Positions 6,345 to 14,779 of a DNA stretch of 39,778 nucleotides are shown here, piece by piece. A program made the translations under genes and the position numbers. The first letter of the stretch is position 1; every line of letters starts with the position of its first letter. The DNA is taken from positions 1 through 39,778 of the forward strand of contig JAPKDJ010000034.1 in the NCBI GenBank assembly GCA_026421245.1, in the 5' to 3' direction. The notes beneath the pieces are model-generated. The model was not told where the DNA came from. It saw only the letters and a list, made by a program, of their open reading frames with translations, and did not search any database. The DNA comes from Akkermansiaceae bacterium (GTDB taxonomy: Bacteria > Verrucomicrobiota > Verrucomicrobiia > Verrucomicrobiales > Akkermansiaceae).

Positions 6345-8946
6345 AACTAAACTCGCTGAGATTAAAGACCACCCGGCACATAGCCGCAACGCCGTGATCT
6401 GTTGCATACTTCCCCAATAGCTTTCGTTCCTCATCGGTCGCCGATCTCCCCAGCGCCAACCCGATCACTTTTCCAACCACATCTTCCTCACCCTCGACCC
6501 GTTTCGCAAAGTGCTCTGCCAAGCGAACCATGAATGTATTATTTAACATCGCGAGTGCCTGTAACGATGTCGTGGTCTCACCTCGTTTCTCCACCAAAAG
6601 CGACGGATCCGCACAATCCAATGCGTCCATAAAAGGCTGGGGCTGGGAACGAACCAGAAAACGATAAACCGACCTGCGATGGGTCGAGCGATCATCCGGA
6701 TCAGCCAGGTGATACTGGTAGTGCGGCGAGTGCTCGGGCCTTTCGATCACAAAGTCCCGAAACGAGGGGCCACCCATTTTAAAATCCATCATGCCTGAGA
6801 CCAATAACACGGTATCTCGAACTGCTTCCGCTTCCAAACGCCTGCGGCTCTGTCTCCAAAGAAACCGATTGGACGCATCGCTCTCTTCATTTCTCACATT
6901 GCCCGCCGTCCGCTGACGATACGTCTCGCTGTTGAGAATGAGGCGATGTAAATCCTTCATCGATCCCCCTCCATCTCGGAACTCCACCGCAAGCCAATCC
7001 AGCAACTCCGGATGGGATGGCTTTTCCCCGATCCGTCCAAAATCATTGGCCGTGATTACCAGGCCCAGTCCAAAATGCGTCTGCCAAACCCGGTTCACGA
7101 TACTCCGCCAGGTCAATTTGTTTTCCGGATGAACAATCCACTCCGCCAAGGCAGCGCGGCGGTCACCCTCGGCATGATCCTCATCCAAATCAAAATCTGA
7201 AATTCCAGAGACAATACCGGGCACCGCTCGCGGAACCACGAGCTCCCGTGGGAGCGTCACCTCTCCACGGTCGAGCACCCGGATCTCGCGAGGCTTGCCT
7301 CCAACACTTCCCCGCCCTTTAAAATTCCCGCTCCCGTGATGAACCATTCCCACAAATACTTTTCGGGGTTTGGGCAGATCCAAAATCAACCGGTCCACCT
7401 TCTCCAGTTTTCCTTCCAGAGCAGTCCGTAACTCCAGGGACTCACCGGCGACTTGCTTTAGAATTTTTTCAAAACGCACCCGAAGTTCTTCCTCCGATCC
7501 CGTCGCTCCTTTCCCCGAAACCCCATCAATAAGATTCGCGCTCCCCCATCGTGGCATCGCTTCAATCGAGTCAAGCGAGGTCACGCTCAAGGCCACCCTT
7601 TTCTCCCCGCCTGAAACCACTTCCATTTCCGACAGGGCAAAAATCCAGTCCCGACTCATGGCCTGCCCAGCCTGTCGACGGTTCCATAATTTGGTAGCCA
7701 CCACTCTCACATAACGCCCCTCCGCCCCGCCCCCCTTCACGACGAAGGCACCGGCTCCCGGACGTTTCACATCCGCTCCGGTAAAATCACCAATCACGAC
7801 TTTTGTCAAAAAACTGGCATCGTCGGAGGTCTCAATGCGAAGACGGTGTGGAAAACCAAAGTCGTCGAATCCGTATTCACTCGATCCAAAAAGTCTCACC
7901 TCATTCACCGGGACACTTTCCCCCAAATCCACTTGAACCCACTTTTCCATATTCTGGGAAACTGCCACCTCGCTATGAAATCCATAGTGATTCGACCTCC
8001 CGATCTCCGCCCTCTTCAATTCACTTTCCAATTCCCTGATTTCATCAGTCTTGGCCTCTTCAATGACCTTAGATTGCCCGCCGATCTTGCTCTCCAATTC
8101 CCCCCGTTCGTCCTTCAACGACTTCCTCTTCGCCGCCACTTCCAGATCGAGATCGTATTCCCGATCAGCCCGATCTAGGGCCGCGAAAACCGCCTGCAGG
8201 GAATAGTAATCTTCCATTGTCACTGGATCCACCTTGTGGTCATGACACTGGGCACACTGCACAGTGAGAGAGCAAAAGGTATTCATTGCCACTGTCACCA
8301 TGTCATCCCGGTCCAAATGACGGGCCACTTTGCCATCAATCTTCTCTTCGGGCAACTCGGCGTGACCGATAAAATCCCATGGCCCCGAAGATAAAAAGCC
8401 CAGCGCCACCATCCCGTCTTCCGTCCCGTGCCAGAGCACATCCCCCGCCAACTGCTCTCTCACAAAGCGGGCATACTCCTTATCCTGGTTAAAAGATCGG
8501 ATCAAATAATCCCGGTAAGGCCAGGCATTCTCCCTCAGTTTGTCTTTGTCATAGCCATGGGTCTCACCAAAGTGTGTCACATCCATCCAATGCCGGGCCC
8601 ATCGCTCGCCATATCTGGGTGACGCCAACAATTCATCGACCAGTTCACGATAGGCTTCCGGCCGCTCGTCCAACACGAAGGCCTCAACTCGCTCCAGCGT
8701 CAAAGGCATTCCCCACAAATTATAGGCCAACCGCCTTGCCAAAGTCCTGCGATCCGCTGGCGCTGAATTCTCAAGCCCCACCTCCCGCTGCGTCGCCCGC
8801 ACAAAACGATCCACAACATTCTCTTCTGCCCCGACAGGCAAAGGCGGCCGTTTCAGGTCCCTCATCGACCACCAAACCTCGTCATCAGCACCAGCCCACA
8901 ACAAGGCCAGCAACCAAATGAACCCCGTAATCTTCACAGAAGTCAT
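6334..8946 (-). CDS. DUF1549/DUF1553 secreted protein with discoidin-like insertion
   Basis: 870 residues from ATG 8946, which gives a clean signal peptide (SVKITGFIWLLALLWAGA). DUF1549 covers roughly 45-265 with RRLAYNLWGMP, SPRYGERWARHWMDV and the CAQCHDHKVDP motif (about 231-241), a c-type-heme-like CxxCH. A charged coiled coil (about 270-315) is followed by a beta-rich F5/8 type C-like region (about 320-447; WVQVDLGESVPVNEVRLFG ... GRYVRVVATKL). DUF1553 forms the C-terminal third (VNRVWQTHFGLGLV, SNRFLWRQSRRRLEAEAVRD, TTTSLQALAMLNN). The N-terminal planctomycete cytochrome c domain often found in this family is missing. It is co-transcribed with DUF1501. The frame extends to 9084, but that part covers the tRNA gene and its terminator. 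Confidence 0.9.
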   Translation of the reverse strand: MTSVKITGFIWLLALLWAGADDEVWWSMRDLKRPPLPVGAEENVVDRFVRATQREVGLENSAPADRRTLARRLAYNLWGMPLTLERVEAFVLDERPEAYRELVDELLASPRYGERWARHWMDVTHFGETHGYDKDKLRENAWPYRDYLIRSFNQDKEYARFVREQLAGDVLWHGTEDGMVALGFLSSGPWDFIGHAELPEEKIDGKVARHLDRDDMVTVAMNTFCSLTVQCAQCHDHKVDPVTMEDYYSLQAVFAALDRADREYDLDLEVAAKRKSLKDERGELESKIGGQSKVIEEAKTDEIRELESELKRAEIGRSNHYGFHSEVAVSQNMEKWVQVDLGESVPVNEVRLFGSSEYGFDDFGFPHRLRIETSDDASFLTKVVIGDFTGADVKRPGAGAFVVKGGGAEGRYVRVVATKLWNRRQAGQAMSRDWIFALSEMEVVSGGEKRVALSVTSLDSIEAMPRWGSANLIDGVSGKGATGSEEELRVRFEKILKQVAGESLELRTALEGKLEKVDRLILDLPKPRKVFVGMVHHGSGNFKGRGSVGGKPREIRVLDRGEVTLPRELVVPRAVPGIVSGISDFDLDEDHAEGDRRAALAEWIVHPENKLTWRSIVNRVWQTHFGLGLVITANDFGRIGEKPSHPELLDWLAVEFRDGGGSMKDLHRLILNSETYRQRTAGNVRNEESDASNRFLWRQSRRRLEAEAVRDTVLLVSGMMDFKMGGPSFRDFVIERPEHSPHYQYHLADPDDRSTHRRSVYRFLVRSQPQPFMDALDCADPSLLVEKRGETTTSLQALAMLNNTFMVRLAEHFAKRVEGEEDVVGKVIGLALGRSATDEERKLLGKYATDHGVAAMCRVVFNLSEFSYVD

Positions 8947-9003
8947 TCTATCGGTTATCGCCAACCAACCCAAGCCTTCAGATCTAAACTCCAAATCCCC
9001 CAG

Positions 9004-9030
9004 AAAAAAAGCCCCCCGACGCGGGGCTTT
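9004..9030 (-). terminator. Intrinsic terminator of tRNA-Phe
   Basis: Read on the minus strand, the inverted repeat AAAGCCCCG ... GGGGCTTT with a short loop is followed by a run of T residues. It starts about 10 bp after the tRNA 3' CCA end and lies before the DUF1549/DUF1553 start. Confidence 0.8.
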
Positions 9031-9039
9031 AAAAAGGTG

Positions 9040-9115
9040 TGGTGGCTCATCCCGGAATCGAACCAGGGACACAGGGATTTTCAATCCCCTGCTCTACCAA
9101 CTGAGCTAATGAGCC
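9040..9115 (-). tRNA. tRNA-Phe (anticodon GAA)
   Basis: 76 nt on the minus strand with all four arms. Acceptor stem GGCTCAT pairs with ATGAGCC; the D arm is GCTC ... GAGC; the anticodon stem GGGGA/TCCCT encloses loop TTGAAAA with anticodon GAA; the T arm is CCTGG-TTCGATT-CCGGG. Discriminator base A is followed by a genome-encoded CCA (9042-9040). It has its own promoter at 9138-9166 and a terminator directly downstream. No integrase or repeated tRNA fragment lies nearby, so there is no sign of use as an attachment site. Confidence 0.97.
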
Positions 9116-9137
9116 TCACAGCAATTGCTGCGGGCGG

Positions 9138-9166
9138 GTGATAAAGTCGGTGGCGGGACTTGGCAA
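9138..9166 (-). promoter_or_regulatory. Promoter of tRNA-Phe
   Basis: On the minus strand, TTGCCA (9166-9161) and TATCAC (9143-9138) are separated by exactly 17 bp. The -10 box ends 22 bp before the mature tRNA 5' end. The palindrome CAGCAATTGCTG (9119-9130) sits between it and the tRNA. Confidence 0.5.
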
Positions 9167-9195
9167 TAGAAAACAACTTCCTTTCCTCCACTTTT

Positions 9196-10257
9196 TTAGC
9201 CCCCCATCTCAAGTAATTCTCGAAACCGGGGCAGAACATGGAGGTAGAGCGAGTTTTTCCCCCCGCGCGAAAGTTGACTCGCCACCAACCCCTCGGGGTC
9301 ATCGGAATCCGCCGGACCGCTGAGGTCCACGCAATGACCATCGACACAAACCGATTGGCAAAGGTGGAGATTTTCCTTCTCCCGGCTGATCCGAACCTTG
9401 CATCCCGGAGCAGACATCGAAAGCTCTGCCAAGGGCGCGGCATCCTCATCCCATTCAAGGTTGATGGTGATCGGATTCCCTTCCTCCGAAGAAGCCGTCC
9501 ACTCATCTCCCTGACCCGATTCCACTTTCCAACCCGACCGTGTGATCACCCAGGAAAGAAGTAGAAGCGCCGCCATTCGATGGTCGGGGTGGGCCTTGAT
9601 CTTCACCTCTTCGAGCTTCGGAAAGGATTTTTGTGCTTTCGGGTCGTCAAACAATCTCGCCACCGCAAGACGGTAAAAATAACTCCGGGTCCACGATAAA
9701 TCCTGGGTAACTATCTCGCCCTTGGTCTCCTCCCGCGCTTCGACGAGACGTCGAAAACTTGCCTTCGGATCGCGCCAACTGGCACTATCAAAAATTAGCC
9801 GATCAAGCAGCCGGTAGAGCCGCTCTTCAAAGAGATCAGAAAAGTCCCCCTGCCACCAAAAGACCAGCGGCAGGTCGCTGTTGAGATGCGCGAAAACCGT
9901 ATTCCGCAGCCGTCCCATCGAGTAGCCGCTCAGTAAAAAAGAAATCTGCTCGGCACAGATCGATTTCTTCCCATGAGCCAAATGACAATGCGCGGTAATC
10001 CATGCTTGCAGCGATGACTTCTTCGCTTCCCGATCCATCGCGATCAGCACCGCACGGCAGGAATTCGCCCGTGTCAGTTTCTGAATCGTCTCCGAATTTT
10101 TGATCAGCTGCTTCGGATCCTCGGTGTAAACAAGGAAGTTCATCAACGAAGCATTCGTGCTCGCTTCGTCCGCCTCCCAAAGCTTCTTAAGTTCGCCATC
10201 AATCGCGCCAACCTCGACCGGCATGCCCAGCCCCTCTGTGGAAATCACGTCGCTCAT
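9196..10257 (-). CDS. opcA: Glucose-6-phosphate dehydrogenase assembly protein OpcA family
   Basis: 353 residues. Recognised by the OpcA-type central segment: CRAVLIAMDRE, a metal-free HCHLAHGKKSICAEQI stretch, and SDLPLVFWWQGDF followed by LFEERLYRLLDRLIFDS. A C-terminal part of mixed beta strands completes it. In cyanobacteria OpcA promotes assembly and redox control of G6PDH; a similar helper role is expected here. The start is directly next to the zwf stop (10258), so the pair is almost certainly one operon, and the partner match strengthens the call. Downstream lies the tRNA-Phe promoter. Confidence 0.85.
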   Translation of the reverse strand: MSDVISTEGLGMPVEVGAIDGELKKLWEADEASTNASLMNFLVYTEDPKQLIKNSETIQKLTRANSCRAVLIAMDREAKKSSLQAWITAHCHLAHGKKSICAEQISFLLSGYSMGRLRNTVFAHLNSDLPLVFWWQGDFSDLFEERLYRLLDRLIFDSASWRDPKASFRRLVEAREETKGEIVTQDLSWTRSYFYRLAVARLFDDPKAQKSFPKLEEVKIKAHPDHRMAALLLLSWVITRSGWKVESGQGDEWTASSEEGNPITINLEWDEDAAPLAELSMSAPGCKVRISREKENLHLCQSVCVDGHCVDLSGPADSDDPEGLVASQLSRGGKNSLYLHVLPRFRELLEMGG

Positions 10258-11799
10258 TTAAAGCCTCCTCCAGGTGCGTCCATCCTTCGCGAGCAATTCA
10301 TCGGCCTCCCGCGGACCCCACGAACCAGCCGGAAATTCAGCCATCGGCGGTGAATTGTCACTCTCGTGCCAGACATTCTCAATATTATCGATAAAGCGCC
10401 AGGCCTCCTCCACCTCATCGCGCCGGGCAAACAAAGTGGCATCACCCGCCATCGCATCAAGAAGCAGTCGTTCGTAGGCCTCTGGACTACTGGTTCCGAA
10501 ACTGCTCGCGTAATGAAAGTCCATCTTCACCGGCTCCATCCTCAGTGTTGTCCCGGGGAGCTTCGAGTTCATCCGCAGGGAAATTCCCTCGTCCGGCTGA
10601 ATTCGAATCACCAGCACATTCCCCGCCGGAACCCCACCGGGCATGGCATTAAAAAGAACGCTCGGTGTTTCTTTGAAGTGAATCGAAATCTCAGTTGCCT
10701 TCTTCGGCAGCCGCTTGCCCATCCGCACATAGAAAGGCACTCCGCTCCACCGCCAGGTATCGACCATGCAGCGCAAAGCCACGTAGGCTTCGGTCTCCGA
10801 CTCCGGGTTCACGCGATCCTCTGCACAGTATCCGGGGACTTCTTCACCATTGATGTTTCCAGCAAGGTATTGTCCACGGATGACATTTTCAGCAACCAAC
10901 TCGGGCGTGTCCCACTGACGTAGCGAACGGATCACCTTGACCTTTTCGTCCCTCACTCCGTCAGCAGTCAAATCGGTCGGCGGCTCCATTGCCACCAAAC
11001 TTAATAGCTGTAACAAGTGGTTTTGCACCATGTCGCGCAGAGCTCCTGCCTTGTCGTAGTATCCCCCGCGTCCGCCCTCCATGCCCAAATGTTCGGCACA
11101 CGTAATTTGGATATGATCAATGTGCTCCTTGTTCCACATGGGCTCAAAAATGGCGTTCGCAAACCGAAGAACCATGATGTTCTGCGCCGTCTCTTTACCC
11201 AGATAATGATCGATTCGATAAGTATCCTTCTCCTGAAAGGTGCCATTGACCACCTCGTTCAAATGTTGGGCCGTCGCCAGAGTTGTGCCAAAGGGCTTTT
11301 CGACAATCACCCGTGACCAGCACCCCTCGCCATCAGGCCTGTCCTGGCTCAATCCCGCCTTCTTAAGGTTCAGTAAAATGTCGTCAAAAAATTCCGGGGC
11401 GCTCGCAATGTAGAAAAGTCGATTCCCCTTTTCTCCCCGCTCTCGATCAATCTCATCAAGTCGCTCCGCCAATCGCCGGTAGCCATCTTCATCCTGAAAC
11501 TCACTTTGATGATAATGGATGCTCGCTGCCAAACATTCCCAAATCTCATCATCGTGTCCGGTCCGTGACACCTTGCGATTCTGTTTCTCGAGACCCTCGC
11601 GGAAAAATTCATCGCTCCAGTCCCGACGGGCAAAGCCCAAAATTTGCACTCCCGCCGGCAGTTCGCCGTCGCCCGCCAAATTATAAAGGGCAGGAATCAG
11701 CTTCCGATGCGTCAAATCACCGGTCGCTCCAAAAATAACAACGCTACACGCCTCGGCAAGATTACGAGACACGAGATCCTCGCGAAATGGATTACTCAC
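10258..11799 (-). CDS. zwf: Glucose-6-phosphate 1-dehydrogenase
   Basis: 513 residues, standard for bacterial Zwf. It oxidises glucose 6-phosphate to 6-phosphogluconolactone with NAD(P)+, the entry to the oxidative pentose phosphate pathway. Motifs: the dinucleotide loop FGATGDLTHRKL (23-34), VIVEKPFG (165-171), the active-site signature RIDHYLGKE (195-203), then NKEHIDHIQIT and GGYYDKAGALRDMVQNH. The C-terminal half has TRWSGVPFYVRMGKRLPKK-type residues of the substrate domain. It is followed without a gap by opcA and preceded by hrpB with 66 bp between. Confidence 0.97.
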   Translation of the reverse strand: MSNPFREDLVSRNLAEACSVVIFGATGDLTHRKLIPALYNLAGDGELPAGVQILGFARRDWSDEFFREGLEKQNRKVSRTGHDDEIWECLAASIHYHQSEFQDEDGYRRLAERLDEIDRERGEKGNRLFYIASAPEFFDDILLNLKKAGLSQDRPDGEGCWSRVIVEKPFGTTLATAQHLNEVVNGTFQEKDTYRIDHYLGKETAQNIMVLRFANAIFEPMWNKEHIDHIQITCAEHLGMEGGRGGYYDKAGALRDMVQNHLLQLLSLVAMEPPTDLTADGVRDEKVKVIRSLRQWDTPELVAENVIRGQYLAGNINGEEVPGYCAEDRVNPESETEAYVALRCMVDTWRWSGVPFYVRMGKRLPKKATEISIHFKETPSVLFNAMPGGVPAGNVLVIRIQPDEGISLRMNSKLPGTTLRMEPVKMDFHYASSFGTSSPEAYERLLLDAMAGDATLFARRDEVEEAWRFIDNIENVWHESDNSPPMAEFPAGSWGPREADELLAKDGRTWRRL

Positions 11800-11865
11800 A
11801 GACCCTTCTCACACAGGATCCACCCATTTTCAACCCCCGACGGGTCAGGCATTCAAAAATCGCAC

Positions 11866-14415
11866 TCATCTTCCATCCCAGTTGTGCTTCGGATACCGCC
11901 CCGCCAAATCTTTCTTCATCTGCGTAAACCCCCTTTCCCAAAAGCCTGGCATATCAGTTGTCACCTGCCACGGCCGCTGGTTCGGAGCCAAAATCTTCAC
12001 CACCAAAGGGTGACCATTGGCAATCACCGGGGTCTCTTCCACTCCATAGAGTCGCTGCACTTTCTCCTCACACCAAGGATCGCTCCCTGATTCATAAAGG
12101 ACTCGCGTATTGACCCCGTTCGCTAACGTGATCTTCTCTGGTGCAAACGACTCGAGCGCCTGTTTTTGTGGAGCCGAAAGCCACTGGTCCAAGGTCCGCC
12201 ACGGATCCCGGTCCCGGACCTCCTTGAATGTCGTCGCCCCCGCGCAAATCTGCGAAATGGCCGACTCGCGATCATCCTCATTAAATCCCGGAAGCTCCAA
12301 CTCAGGCCTCGCCTTACTCAAGAAATCCAGACGGGCAATCCATCGCTCCACTTTGTTGTCCCACTTTTTCAATATCAACTCCCCCGCAATCACCCGCTGC
12401 GCCAACAATCCCCCTGCCAAATCCGGATCAACTTCCCCTCCTCTTTTTTCCTCCAAAACCAGCCCGCGAAATGTCCGCTGTTTGACAGCGACCACCCGAC
12501 GGGCAATCTCGTCGAAGATCACATTTTCACTCTCCCTGATCTCATCGGAAGGAATCCAATCTTCATCAATCTCAACACAGCGCGAAAGCCTCACCGACCG
12601 CTCCCGCCCCTCCACTTCAATGATCTCCGTAGCCAGAAAAAGGGGCGAATGTTTCACCACCGACTTGGAATGCAGCTTCCCTTTGCGACCACCCACCACG
12701 TGGCACACCACACTCCCCTGATCCCGCCTCACCGCCAACCGGTCCCCAAACGCCAGCAGCATCGCCTTCGCGCAAGCTTCCCCGCGCTGGCGGAAATCCG
12801 GTTCCTTGATCCTCACTCCACGCTTCTGCATCAGGCGGCCAATCTGTTCAAAATTCTTCCACGTCTCCCTCGCCCCCCGTGCCAACACTCCCAGCGTATC
12901 GCAATCCCGGGGACGAAAGTCCGCCGCCTTCGCGGATCTCATCGCCAGCCACTCGGCCGCGAAATCATTCTTCCACCCCGGTTCTCCTTCCAAAAACTCC
13001 GCCCACTTCGTTCCCCGATCCCCCTTCTTAAAAAGCCCCTCCCCCTGCACCGCTGCCGCCACAAAAAGCACTTCGCCTAAACACTCACGCCCGTGAAGCA
13101 CGAGAGAAGCCAGACGTGGATGCATCGGCAATCGCGCCATCTCTCTCCCCATTTTCGTCAACCTCCCCTCGCGATCCAGAGCACCCAGCCACGTCAACAA
13201 GTCCTCCGCTTCATTCCGTCTTGTCACCTCGGGAGCATCGAGCCATCGAAAGTCATCCACCCGGACAACTCCGAGCCGTTTCAAAAAGAGCACCGCTTCC
13301 GCCAAATCCACCCGCCGGACCTCAGGCGTTTCAAATTCCAACCGCCCCCGATGATCACTCTCGCTCCACAACCTCACGCATCGCCCCGCCGCGGTCCGCC
13401 CCGCACGTCCCGCCCTCTGCTCAGCCGAGGCCCGCGCGATTTTTTCGATCCGCAGGGAATCAAATCCACGCGCCACATCGTAGCTCGCCTGCCGCACGAG
13501 GCCCGAATCCACCACCACCTTCACCCCCTCAATTGTGACCGAGGTCTCGGCCACATTGGTTGATAAAATTACGCGCTTCGACCCATCCAGACGAATCGCC
13601 GCTTGTTGGGCCGCCGGACTCAATGCCGAATAAAGTGGCAAAATCTCCCATCCGTTCATCGCCGAAGCATTTTCGAGCAAACTCTGTGATTTTCGGATCT
13701 CATGCATCCCCGGCAAAAACACCAGAATCCGATCACCCGCATCCAATTCCTTCGCCTCCGCTTTCACCGCCGTCGCAACCCGGTCCCATACCTCTTCGTG
13801 CCGGTTCATCCCCCTGCGGCCCACCGGTCGTTCCCCCCGATGCTCCACTTCAACCGGGAAAAGCCGCCCGCCTGCTTCGACCAACTCACAGGGGGCGAGA
13901 TAGTCCTTCAACCCACCCGTTTCCAGGGTTGCCGACATCACCACCACTCGCAGGTCCGGCCGGATGCTTTCCTGCAAATCCAACACCCTCGCCAACGACA
14001 AATCCGAGGAAAGCCTTCGCTCGTGAAATTCATCAAAAATCACCGCTCCCACACCCTTCAATTCGGGATCATCGAGCAACATTCTTTGCAAAACTCCATC
14101 CGTCACAAAAAGAATCTCCGTCTCCGGCCCCGATTTACTCTCAAACCGAATGGCATAGCCCACCCCTTTCCCCAGTGATGTCCCCGTCATCCGAGCTACA
14201 AAATCCGCCAACAATCGTGCCGCAATCCGACGTGGCTGAACCACAATCACCCGACCCTCAATCTCGGCCCGAACCATTGAAGGCACGGCAGTTGACTTCC
14301 CCGAACCCGTCGGAGCTTTTAGCAAAAGCCGCCCCTGCTGCGGTCTCACCGCCGCGCGGATTTTCTCCTCAACCTCATGCACCGGTAACTTCACAAACGC
14401 ACAAAAACACCCCAC
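11866..14415 (-). CDS. hrpB: ATP-dependent helicase HrpB
   Basis: 849 residues, a DEAH/RHA-type helicase of the HrpB family. Walker A is APTGSGKST (34-42), followed by VVQPRRIAARLLA (motif Ia), the DExH box IFDEFHERRLSSD near 135, MSATLE (motif III), FLPGMHEI, STNVAETSVTIEGV (motif V) and the arginine-finger helix SAEQRAGRAGRTAAGRCVR. The C-terminal HrpB domain ends with VTTDMPGFWERGF and RYPKHNWDG, diagnostic of HrpB. Its substrate in bacteria is poorly known. The N-terminus may begin at GTG 14394 rather than ATG 14415. It is divergent from tatA. Confidence 0.95.
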   Translation of the reverse strand: MGCFCAFVKLPVHEVEEKIRAAVRPQQGRLLLKAPTGSGKSTAVPSMVRAEIEGRVIVVQPRRIAARLLADFVARMTGTSLGKGVGYAIRFESKSGPETEILFVTDGVLQRMLLDDPELKGVGAVIFDEFHERRLSSDLSLARVLDLQESIRPDLRVVVMSATLETGGLKDYLAPCELVEAGGRLFPVEVEHRGERPVGRRGMNRHEEVWDRVATAVKAEAKELDAGDRILVFLPGMHEIRKSQSLLENASAMNGWEILPLYSALSPAAQQAAIRLDGSKRVILSTNVAETSVTIEGVKVVVDSGLVRQASYDVARGFDSLRIEKIARASAEQRAGRAGRTAAGRCVRLWSESDHRGRLEFETPEVRRVDLAEAVLFLKRLGVVRVDDFRWLDAPEVTRRNEAEDLLTWLGALDREGRLTKMGREMARLPMHPRLASLVLHGRECLGEVLFVAAAVQGEGLFKKGDRGTKWAEFLEGEPGWKNDFAAEWLAMRSAKAADFRPRDCDTLGVLARGARETWKNFEQIGRLMQKRGVRIKEPDFRQRGEACAKAMLLAFGDRLAVRRDQGSVVCHVVGGRKGKLHSKSVVKHSPLFLATEIIEVEGRERSVRLSRCVEIDEDWIPSDEIRESENVIFDEIARRVVAVKQRTFRGLVLEEKRGGEVDPDLAGGLLAQRVIAGELILKKWDNKVERWIARLDFLSKARPELELPGFNEDDRESAISQICAGATTFKEVRDRDPWRTLDQWLSAPQKQALESFAPEKITLANGVNTRVLYESGSDPWCEEKVQRLYGVEETPVIANGHPLVVKILAPNQRPWQVTTDMPGFWERGFTQMKKDLAGRYPKHNWDGR

Positions 14416-14474
14416 CTCCTATTTCGCACGTCAGATTTCCTGAAATGTCATCTTCATCCCCTACGTTTCATCAC

Positions 14475-14503
14475 TTGCTTACCGGGGATCTCCCCCATAT
14501 CTT
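14475..14503 (+). promoter_or_regulatory. Promoter of tatA, probably leaderless
   Basis: TTGCTT (14475-14480), a 17 bp spacer and TATCTT (14498-14503) form a good sigma-70-type promoter. The -10 box ends 6 bases before the tatA ATG at 14510, so transcription would start at or next to the start codon. Confidence 0.55.
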
Positions 14504-14509
14504 TTCGAC

Positions 14510-14779
14510 ATGAACCAAACAATCGCTTTTCTCGGAACTCTTGGAGCCCAAGAGATGATCCTTATTTTCCTCATCCTTCTTCTCCTTTTCGGAGCGAAGA
14601 AACTCCCCCAACTTGCCCGAGGAATCGGCAAGAGCGTCGGTGAGTTCCGTAAGGCCCGCGAAGAGTTTGAAGACGAAATCCGCAAAGGCGGAGAAGAGGC
14701 CGACATCGAGGACAGCAAGGCTAAAGACGAAAGCGCAACTATCAAAGCCGAAGGCACGCAGTCCAGAAAGGATTCATGA
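14510..14779 (+). CDS. tatA: Sec-independent translocase subunit TatA/TatE
   Basis: 89 residues. A short periplasmic N-terminus and one transmembrane helix (about 14-28, MILIFLILLLLFG) are followed by FGAKKLPQLARGIGKSVGEF, the standard amphipathic helix with the FG hinge. The tail is acidic and charged. TatA oligomers form the pore for folded Tat substrates; the DUF1501 protein in this window carries a twin-arginine signal. The stop overlaps the start of the next gene by 4 bp (ATGA). Confidence 0.93.
   Translation: MNQTIAFLGTLGAQEMILIFLILLLLFGAKKLPQLARGIGKSVGEFRKAREEFEDEIRKGGEEADIEDSKAKDESATIKAEGTQSRKDS

Noticed and set aside
9119-9130. Perfect 12 bp palindrome CAGCAATTGCTG next to tRNA-Phe, possible attachment or operator site
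   Set aside because: No second copy, integrase or island boundary is seen, and a single short palindrome can occur by chance.
12166-13080. Plus-strand frames opposite hrpB
   Set aside because: Pro/Arg/His-rich products with no domain; hrpB motifs cover the whole region.
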